Shown in pieces: positions 57,180 through 64,000 of a DNA stretch of 64,000 bases (positions within the stretch are counted from its first letter, which is position 1; every line of letters starts with the position of its first letter). Both the position numbers and the translations under genes were made by a program. The notes beneath the pieces are model-generated. The model did no database searches and was not told where the DNA came from. It saw nothing but the letters and a program-made list of their open reading frames with translations. This DNA is from Melampsora larici-populina 98AG31 (Eukaryota; Basidiomycota; Pucciniomycetes; Pucciniales; Melampsoraceae): positions 718,161-782,160 of the forward strand of contig NW_006768791.1 of the NCBI RefSeq assembly GCF_000204055.1. Direction: 5' to 3'.

Positions 57180-60100
57180 CAACACCCAAACCCCGCCGCA
57201 GCGCGGCAGAATTTGGGTCCACGGAGGCAGCGGTGCGATTGACCCCAGTTTTAAGGGGACCTCACCGCAGCGCTGCCGCAGTGAGAAAAAATCTCAAGGG
57301 GGCCGCGGCGCGCTTGAGACCATCGCAGCGCGCCGCAGACTGGGGTTTTTTCACCAAATTCGAAAGAATGAAATTACTACTAAAAAAATCCAAGCTTGAG
57401 AATATTCAATGTACAACTGTAAACACTGCTTTCAATCTACAATTACAATCTCTTTCTTCTTTTTTTTAGCCTCACCCTCTAAATATTTCCTGATATACTT
57501 AATAGCATCTCCGTATTCACCTCCTGGGTCTATATCATCTTTGATCCATTCATGTGAACAAACCAACCTACTAATTGTGGGTGGAATGAGCCCACCACGA
57601 TCCTGTGAGCAAACATCAGCTGCACTCGAAAAGACCCTCTCTGCCGCACAAGAAGTGCCTGAAACAGCAAGGTAATCTCGTGCCATTGTAGCGAGTACTG
57701 GAAATACTACTGAATTTGCCTGTAAGGTTATATAGATGTCAGTTCGAATTACATCCTGAGCAATATGGAGATGTTAAACTTGTACTCACATTCCACCAAT
57801 CAAGTGGGGTCTTACTTTCGTCATACTCGCGCTGGCCCATCAAGTAGGACTCAAGTTCAGCTTCCCGTGCCGTTTGAACTGGATTGACGTTAGAGCTAGC
57901 CGTAAAGTCATTGAAGCCGTCATTGTTGTCGTCTTCTACTGGCTGAGTGTTGTCATTGGCTGGTGGAGGGTCTTCAGTGTTTCGTTTGGCGTCCTCCAAC
58001 GCTGAAGCAAATGCTTGGTTAATCAAGGTGTTCACACGCTCTTTGTGTTCCGGATAACATTTCTGAAAAAAAGCTAGTCAATAACGGGGATGCATGACTG
58101 TTGCCAATACCAAGGCATCACATTCAAGAGCTTTGTTGGTGTATAGGTGGAGCTGGTCTAACATGACAGCAATCATGTCCTTTAGCGGCTTCGATTTGGT
58201 TTTTTTGCGAGCTTCGTTGAGTGAGTTCTTGATCCGGTTATATTCTACCAGGACCATAGATCCTGAGGGAAAGTCTCCCTCCATGCGCTTGGTACCTGTG
58301 CAGAAAATCTATGAAATGATGAAATGAAATTTGATCAAAAACAAGTAAAAATGTGATCATGAGCAATACCTTCACTCACTGCTAGTATTTCATTGAGAGC
58401 TTCAATTGCTTCCCACTCATCGGCATTTATCAATATCCCTTTGAAGTATTTCAAGCCTTTGCGATTGGTGGCCAGCATCTTGTTTACTATCTATGATATT
58501 TCGAAAGCAATGAGCATCAAAAAATGAAAGGTATTGTGCAATGAAAGTAAACTCACCTCTTGTGCAGCACACATTTGATTTCGGGAGTCGTAGATAACGT
58601 TCCAGCGAATGCCATACCCTGCAATGGGGGTCCGGTGATCTAATCCTGCTTCCTTGCAAAGACCTTTAAACTCTTGACGACGAGAATGAGACCCAGCAAT
58701 CTTCTTGCTGACAGTATCAACCTGATTGAAAGCGTTCATATCAGTAAGTGGTTATTGATTCAGCTTGAGATGCACTTGCAAAAAGCTGACCTTATGAACA
58801 GCGGTAGCAAAAATGTTACCAGCATCTGTTTCCGTCGCTGTTTGAGCATTAGAAGTCGGTTCTTCATTGTCTTCTTCTTGAGGACCTTGATCGCCTTCGT
58901 CCAAAGGATCTTCAACATCTGAATCGGCCGAGTCAATGTCCACTTGGACGTCTTCATTGTTCAGCTTGAAGGTTGGGATTGGAACCGCTAGATTTGGTTC
59001 AGTGCTTGGTTTGACATGCCCCGATTGGATTGATAACGATTTCAATCCAGCCTTGACCACCAAGGCTAACTTATGACAATAGCACCGAGCGTGCATTTGA
59101 GATGCACTCCAGAAAACCGGGTTTTCTGCAGCCGCAAACATGACCGACATCTCGGATGCCATGGTCATGTTATTCAAGCCAGAATCGGTTGTTTGGCCTA
59201 GAACGTAAATGCAGAAATACAATTATTAGGTTGGAAGTTAAGGACAATGTAAAAAAGGTCAAAGAAGTAGAAAGAATAAGACCTATCTTTTGATGTAAGT
59301 CGTGACGGATCAAATATTTAGCAACCGGGCCAACAGCTCACCATAATGATTCCATGCGACCATCTTCAGAGTTAGCAAGACTCTGCAGTACTTGAAATCC
59401 GCATCAATATAGCAAGCAATCAACGCTATGAAAGCATATCGATTGCCTTGTGTGGTCCATACATCGTGGACTAACCAGATACGGCTGGTGTTAGACTGTG
59501 GAATTGATACAATGGTCAATTTGAAGAACATAAAATTAAATAAACAAAACTAACGAACCTTTATTTTTTTCAAAACCTCCGAGTGAAGGGACTTGTAAAC
59601 CTTCTTGGCTGTTTGTGCAGCCCATGTTGGTGATCGCATGTCGGCTGCTGGGTTGGCCAACTTGAAAGCGCTTCGCAAGATCGGGTCAGAAAACCGTGCC
59701 CAGGCAAGAGCGTGTCGCACGATCCAGAGCACAAGAAGCACGTTGAGCATCTGGACCGTGAAAGCAGGCCAATCAAGGAAACCATCCATGAACTTTCCAC
59801 CGGGTGTCTGCTTATTTGCAGCCTTCTGTAATTGCTGATAAGTTTGTGGAAGCTGCATTCCAGACTTGATTGCCTTCTGACGGTTAACACAAGGTTTGCG
59901 ATGCTCATCCCCATCTCGATGAGCATAGAGGTTGTCGTTTGATTTGATTCCACGGGTGAACCATTTGCCACAAAACTTACATGGGTAATGTCGCTTGAAT
60001 GGCCCAGTCTAGAGAATGGAAATAAATTTAAAAAAAGATAAATGGAATAGGAAATCAAACAAATAATGTGAAATGAAATAAATCAGTGATCTTTGAGTCA

Positions 60101-61605
60101 CTAAAAACATTCCTGACTTAGGTTTGTTCAATTCCACCAAAACCAGTGAGGTTACACACCAGTTGTAAATACTCACTGGTTCACAAGCTGATCAGAGCTC
60201 TGCACCAGTCAGAGATTAATCGTCACTTGCTGATGGAATGTAAACGTGAACCTATCATCTCAAATGTATAAATGAATGAAGTCAAAGAATAAACGTACCT
60301 CCTTCTTATAATGCTTCGGCTTTCCATAATACTTAAGGAGAAAAATGACATCCTTTGATTGACCCGGACGTGTTTCAGCATTTTCATCTGAAGATGAGAG
60401 CTGGTCAACATCAACCACATCAGGAACCGATTTGTCCTTGGTACCCTTGCCCTAGAGAAGATAGATGTAAAAGAACATGAGTGGGGATCTGAGAAGCAGA
60501 CAGCGCAAAACAAAACAAACTCACTTTTGAGGTCTTTTGCTTTTTCTTGCTGACACTCGGATCCGGTGCGTCAGACTCATCACCATCTTCTTCACGTGGT
60601 CGCTTGTCCTGGAAGTTGAACAGATAAAAGTACAAGAAAATGAGCGGTGGATATTGCTGAGAAACAAACAGCATGCAACAAAAGAAACTCACATGTGCGG
60701 CCTTTTTCTTTTTCTTGGTGACACTCGGATCCGTTTCGTTATCGCGATTGTCTTCACGCGCACGTTTTTGTGTTGTACCTGACCCAGAGGCAGCAGGTAA
60801 CTCGTCGGTAGGGCTGTTAGGACGAGATGCGTTGGCAGTTTCTCTTGTGATCCTACGGCGTGAATCTGACCCGGTAAACACATAGCCAGGTGATGGTTGT
60901 TGTGGCGATTGGGTTCGTAGGTTTCGTATTTCGCGAGCAGGTGTGGAAGGGATCCCAAGACTTGTGGAAGAGGATTTAGGAGCCGAGGAGGTGGAGGGAT
61001 TCATAATGAAGGAATCATTTGAAAAACAATCGGAGGAAAGATTATTGAAGGTAGAAATCAAATTTGAGGAGTACCGAGGAGAAAGTAAAGTGGATGAAGG
61101 ATTTGATCCAAGGGGTAATAGGAAGAGGATCACTAGAGTCCTATCAGTCTGGTCTAAGGGTTTGACTCTGAGATATTTCGAGAGACTGATTAGAATCCGA
61201 TCCTTGAGACTGATTGTGGTTGGATGGATGGAGGTCCGGCACTGATGACGGAAAGAGTTCAGCAACTTAACTAGTGAAAATGCTTGGGAAAACGTGATTG
61301 AACCACTTACACTGGATTCGCCCATCTTGAATGTCCCAATCAAGATGTGGTTGATCGAATGAGAAAGAGATGTACTAATCAGGACTCGGAGTCAGGGGCT
61401 GACTATGTAGAGTAGGCTACCTACAGTACGTGCCAAACTGGGCCCCTGGGTTCCCCCTGGGGTCCCGTCAATGGGGCAGCGGCGGGTCGGACCCCAGTAA
61501 AAACTGGGCCTCAGCGCGGTTTTATCCCAGTGCAACTTCAGTGGACTGAGGGCGCGGCGGGACCCCCGCGCTGCCCCAGTTTTCAGCGGCGGGGTTTGGG
61601 TGTTG
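57180..61605. mobile_element. hAT transposon, 4.4 kb
   Basis: The ends CAACACCCAAACCCCGCCGC and, inverted, the same word bound a 4,426-bp element flanked by the 7-bp duplication ATCAGAC (57173-57179, 61606-61612). The outer 170 bp at each end are GC-rich with many GCAGCGC/GCGCTGC words, like hAT subterminal motifs, in sharp contrast to the AT-rich surroundings. It carries one multi-exon hAT transposase on the minus strand, with two lesions. Its ends resemble those of the gene-capturing element at 27061-28218. Confidence 0.88.
57432..61004 (-). pseudogene. hAT transposase, 10 exons, two lesions
   Basis: Exons: 61004-60693, 60608-60525, 60451-60299, 60008-59559, 59495-59283, 59197-58791, 58721-58557, 58490-58370, 58295-57790, 57719-57432; about 899 aa if whole. 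The N-terminus is Ser/Pro-rich with repeated D-PSV-KKK basic segments (likely nuclear localisation). A zinc-binding region CKFCGKWFTRG…HRDGDEHRKPC resembles BED-type fingers. The RNase H core includes WLVHDVWTTQGNRYAFIALI, QTTDSGLNNMTMA and MHARCYCHKLALVVKAGLK. The C-terminus has the hAT dimerisation block SGTSCAAERVFSSAADVCS. Lesions: one base lost in exon 5 (between WNHYGE and AKYLIRHDL), and an in-frame TGA after MHPRY near 58080, where CGA to TGA would fit. It is thus recently inactivated rather than ancient. Confidence 0.88.
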
Positions 61606-61760
61606 ATCAGACTCAAATCCTCTGACAGACTCTTTCTGATGTCTTGATCCCAGGCCTTTGTTGCACCAAAAGATACCACAGATCAAATCCTCAGACAATA
61701 TCTGCCCAAGGGCTTACATCTGATGATGCTTCAGATTCTGCAGCCCAAGGATGTTGCTGG

Positions 61761-62683
61761 TGGTGTGCTGCATTGAGTAGGCCAAGCTTTGAAATATATT
61801 CTTGGTTCTAGATGTGTTTTTGGCTTTTGGTTCAAGATATTCATTGCATTTTCTACCAAAAATTCTGACATCCATTGAGGAATAACCTCAAGACCAGTTA
61901 GATTGTGCAGACATTTTCAGTTGACCAAAACCAAGGCTCTCAGGATTTTCCATTGAACATCATGTTTTATGTGTCAGATAAATGACCCCAACAAAGCAAA
62001 TTTAAAAATCTCTACAGAACAGGGCTGAGCTCAATCTTCCAGTCTTTTTAACATAAATGGGATTGTGAGTCATGGTGACAAAAGAATGTGACAACAGCCC
62101 TCCAAAAATGTGGCTATCAATCAAACAAAGTCTAACACCTGATACACATACCACCTGTGCCAGGGGTGGGCAAGCTCAAAAAAAGTATGGAGGCATACTA
62201 AAGAGTATGGACAGAACATTACTTGTATCAATATATCTGTGAAGTGTTGGAACCAAATTACTTACACTGCATTGCAATTGTGTTCCTTTCATTTACAATA
62301 AATTGTTTATTTTTTATCCAGGTACCAAGAGCATCCACAGTGGTTGGGCCCCAAATCAACCAACCAAATTTTTGGGGTGCCCTAGTCTCTACCACTTGGG
62401 ATAAAATGGTCTACAAATTTGTACAGAGTATGGGTTACAAACGGTTTACACATACTTTGAGGTCTAGTTACTAGTATGTTTGTGTTTACACTTGTGAGGT
62501 ACATATGGGGTTCAGCAAGTGTGGCAATTTGGGGCTCACCACTATTGTTGTCAAATTTGACAAACAAGGTTTAAAATTTGGAGTTGGCCCCAAATAGCAG
62601 CATAAATCTGGGGCTATTGCTATATTTGGCAATAGCCCTGGTTTGGGGCTTGCCACTGTGGCACTGTGGATGTTTGTCCATGA
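61761..62683. other. No gene recognised
   Basis: Short frames only. TGGGGCTTGCCA and TTTGGGGC words recur around 62520-62655. No family recognised. Confidence 0.4.
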
Positions 62684-62855
62684 CACTGCGAATATAATGT
62701 ATTTTTCCGAGGTGAAAAATGATTACATTTATTTCACTTAATGATTAAAAATGCATTAATTCTGCATTAATTCTGCATTTTTCTGCATTATTAATCATTT
62801 TGTGCATTAATGTCAATCATTTTTCACCTTGGAAAAATACATGATTTTTGCAGTG
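62684..62855. repeat. CACTG-ended MITE, 172 bp, TSD TGA
   Basis: CACTGCGAATATAATGTATT and the inverse ending AAAATACATGATTTTTGCAGTG bound an element whose arms pair through TTTTTCC-AGGTGAAAAATGATT. TGA lies outside both ends (62681-62683, 62856-62858). The AT-rich centre repeats ATTAATTCTGC. Same CACTG/3-bp style as 960-1099, with a different interior. Confidence 0.8.
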
Positions 62856-63444
62856 TGAGAGAGTTTACTCACACCCTTTTGTCTAGCTTTAACCTCACCA
62901 CAAATTGTACCACTAATCTCTTTTTATCACAGCCTGATCTACGGGAATTTTCTTTTCTGTATTCTTTATTCATTATTAAACTTCCTTATCAACATCATCA
63001 CCCCAATAACTCTTTGGATCACTTTGCTCCTTATAGTATATTTGACTGATTCTTGTGTTGTTCTTGTTCTGATCAGGTATGAACTAATCATTGTCGTCAA
63101 TTTCTTTTCACTCCTTGTTTGGTTTTGGTTGGATACAAGAAATACATGGATTATTGAACTTCCTCATCAACAACACATCATCATCCCAATAACTCTCCAG
63201 ATCACTTTGCTCCTGATAATATATTTAACAAATTCTCATGTTGTTCTTGTTCTGATGAGGGATCTGAGATCCCTTTATGACGCACATGTGAAACACATGT
63301 CAGTCCAAGTACACAGAGGCCGCTACGTATTGACACAACTCTATAAGACCACTTGATGCATTGGGATTGCCCTCATAATTTGGATCAGATGTACTGGCAG
63401 TGGTAATGAAAGGTCACCTTCTCAAGATTACTGCTCATGAGGAA
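62856..63444. repeat. Diverged direct repeat, about 180-bp spacing
   Basis: 62987-63078 and 63166-63261 share AACATCATC-CCCAATAACTCT, GATCACTTTGCTCCT-ATA and TGTTGTTCTTGTTCTGAT. Two diverged copies of a unit of about 180 bp. No gene seen. Confidence 0.6.
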
Positions 63445-64000
63445 TCACAGCTTGCCAAACCCAACAGTTCTTTTTGAATCATGCGGCAAGATCAAAAACC
63501 CAAGCCGGGGAAAGCAAACCCGACAGCTTCTTCCGGAACCGTCACGCCTTTGAACATCCAGCAGGATGCGTTGTCGATCGATTCCTACGAGTTTACCATA
63601 GGTTGGAATCTTACCCGAGTCTTCTGGGACAACCGCCACGTCTGTCCCAAGACCAAATAATCGAGCGTCTGAGGATGAAGATAGAGACTGAAGCGGAGGA
63701 GTGCCAATCAGTTCATTTGCTCTTTGACCGGTGATCTTCGTGCATGGTGAACTTCGTTGTTGGCTCTCGTGGTATTTCTCTACGCGCATCATCCACTGAA
63801 AGAGGCATATAGATTGGTGTGTCGCCTGGTCAGGAAGCAATATGAAATGACATATGAGCTTACCTTCTGCACACTCGGGAATTCGTTTTCACCAAAGATT
63901 TTTTCCTTCATGCCTACTTCGCCAAGCCAGTGAAGGAGGAAAAATGCCGAAACGTCAATGTAACCAGGATGAGCGGTGTTCAGGAGATATTCAGTCTCGT
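63445..64000 (-). CDS. GST-like protein (DUF7962-type), C-terminal part
   Basis: The 3' end of a gene that continues past the window edge. Two exons join in phase: 64000-63865 (or further upstream), then 63795-63445. The upstream piece reads TEYLLNTAHPGYIDVSAFFL, HWLGEVGMKEKIFGENEFP; the downstream piece has WMMRVEKYHE, GTDVAVVPEDSGKIPTYGKL, VGIDRQRILLDVQRRD and VCFPRLGFLILP. This arrangement resembles fungal glutathione-S-transferase-like proteins with a C-terminal DUF7962-type region; the GST assignment is from memory of that pattern and the thioredoxin-fold N-terminus is outside the window. The intron is GTAAGC…TTTCAG. No lesion in the visible part. Confidence 0.6.

Larger units (their letters stand above)
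57132..61760. repeat. Older MITE copy split by the hAT element
   Basis: 57132-57179 (CAGCCAACAAATTTACC…AAGGTATCATCAGAC) corresponds to the left arm of the MITE at 54513, and 61606-61760 (ATCAGACTCAAATCCTCTGACA… GATGTTGCTGG) to the rest. Taking out the hAT element and one 7-bp ATCAGAC copy makes the two parts continuous, so the hAT element landed in this MITE. Confidence 0.72.

Noticed and set aside
57233..57399. Open frames of about 80-108 aa at the left end of the hAT element
   Set aside because: They are produced by the GC-rich subterminal repeat array of the transposon and have no coding features.
63474..63734. 86-aa plus-strand frame at the window end
   Set aside because: It is the antisense shadow of the GST-like exon, which has a matching splice site and family-like protein sequence.

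Overview
The window looks like a contig from a basidiomycete, most likely a rust fungus (Pucciniales). Host genes are cut by many short GT-AG introns (60-110 bp), intergenic DNA is AT-rich, there are tandem Egh16-like secreted-protein genes of the kind found in plant-infecting fungi, and at least half the DNA is mobile elements. No prokaryotic features, CRISPR array or rRNA gene were seen. The species assignment is inference. Exon models were built by hand from splice sites, reading phase and family similarity recalled from memory; no database search was run.

Layout. 1-8.5 kb: repeat-rich, with a decayed DUF659-type hAT transposase that itself carries a small MITE, a CDK fragment, and several inverted-repeat elements. 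8.6-14.7 kb: a compact gene island with OST2/DAD1 (+), DIM1 (-) and two tandem Egh16-like secreted-protein genes (+). 14.9-23.9 kb: a Zn(II)2Cys6 transcription factor gene (12 exons, 930 aa), preceded by a truncated duplicate of its own 5' end; a complete PIF/Harbinger transposon sits in intron 2 of that duplicate. 24.1-26.1 kb: a pseudogene of an SLM1-like PH-domain protein. 27.0-32.9 kb: three inverted-repeat elements in a row; two enclose pieces of host genes (isoleucyl-tRNA synthetase; a Yvc1-like TRP channel) with introns retained, so they are gene-capture transposons. 33-42 kb: mostly unassignable repeat DNA. 42.1-45.6 kb: a second, divergent Zn(II)2Cys6 factor (12 exons, 845 aa) on the other strand.

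46.3-52.8 kb is the most interesting unit: a 6,470-bp element with about 200-bp terminal inverted repeats and a perfect 9-bp target-site duplication. It carries two convergent genes whose stop codons overlap, a RecQ-like helicase and a DUF6589-like protein that may be the transposase. The terminal repeats are strings of hairpins, and their outermost hairpin (AAGYCCCTCT stem, variable loop) recurs in short elements at 7.3, 7.9, 15.1 and 31.2 kb, which may be non-autonomous relatives. 53-57 kb: MITEs and direct repeats. 57.2-61.6 kb: a 4.4-kb hAT element with a 10-exon transposase (one frameshift, one nonsense codon), inserted into an older MITE. 62-64 kb: small repeats and the 3' part of a GST-like gene running off the end.

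The intact host genes are unrelated housekeeping or regulatory functions (N-glycosylation, 18S rRNA dimethylation, transcription) plus two likely secreted proteins. They do not form a pathway; what links the window is layered transposition.
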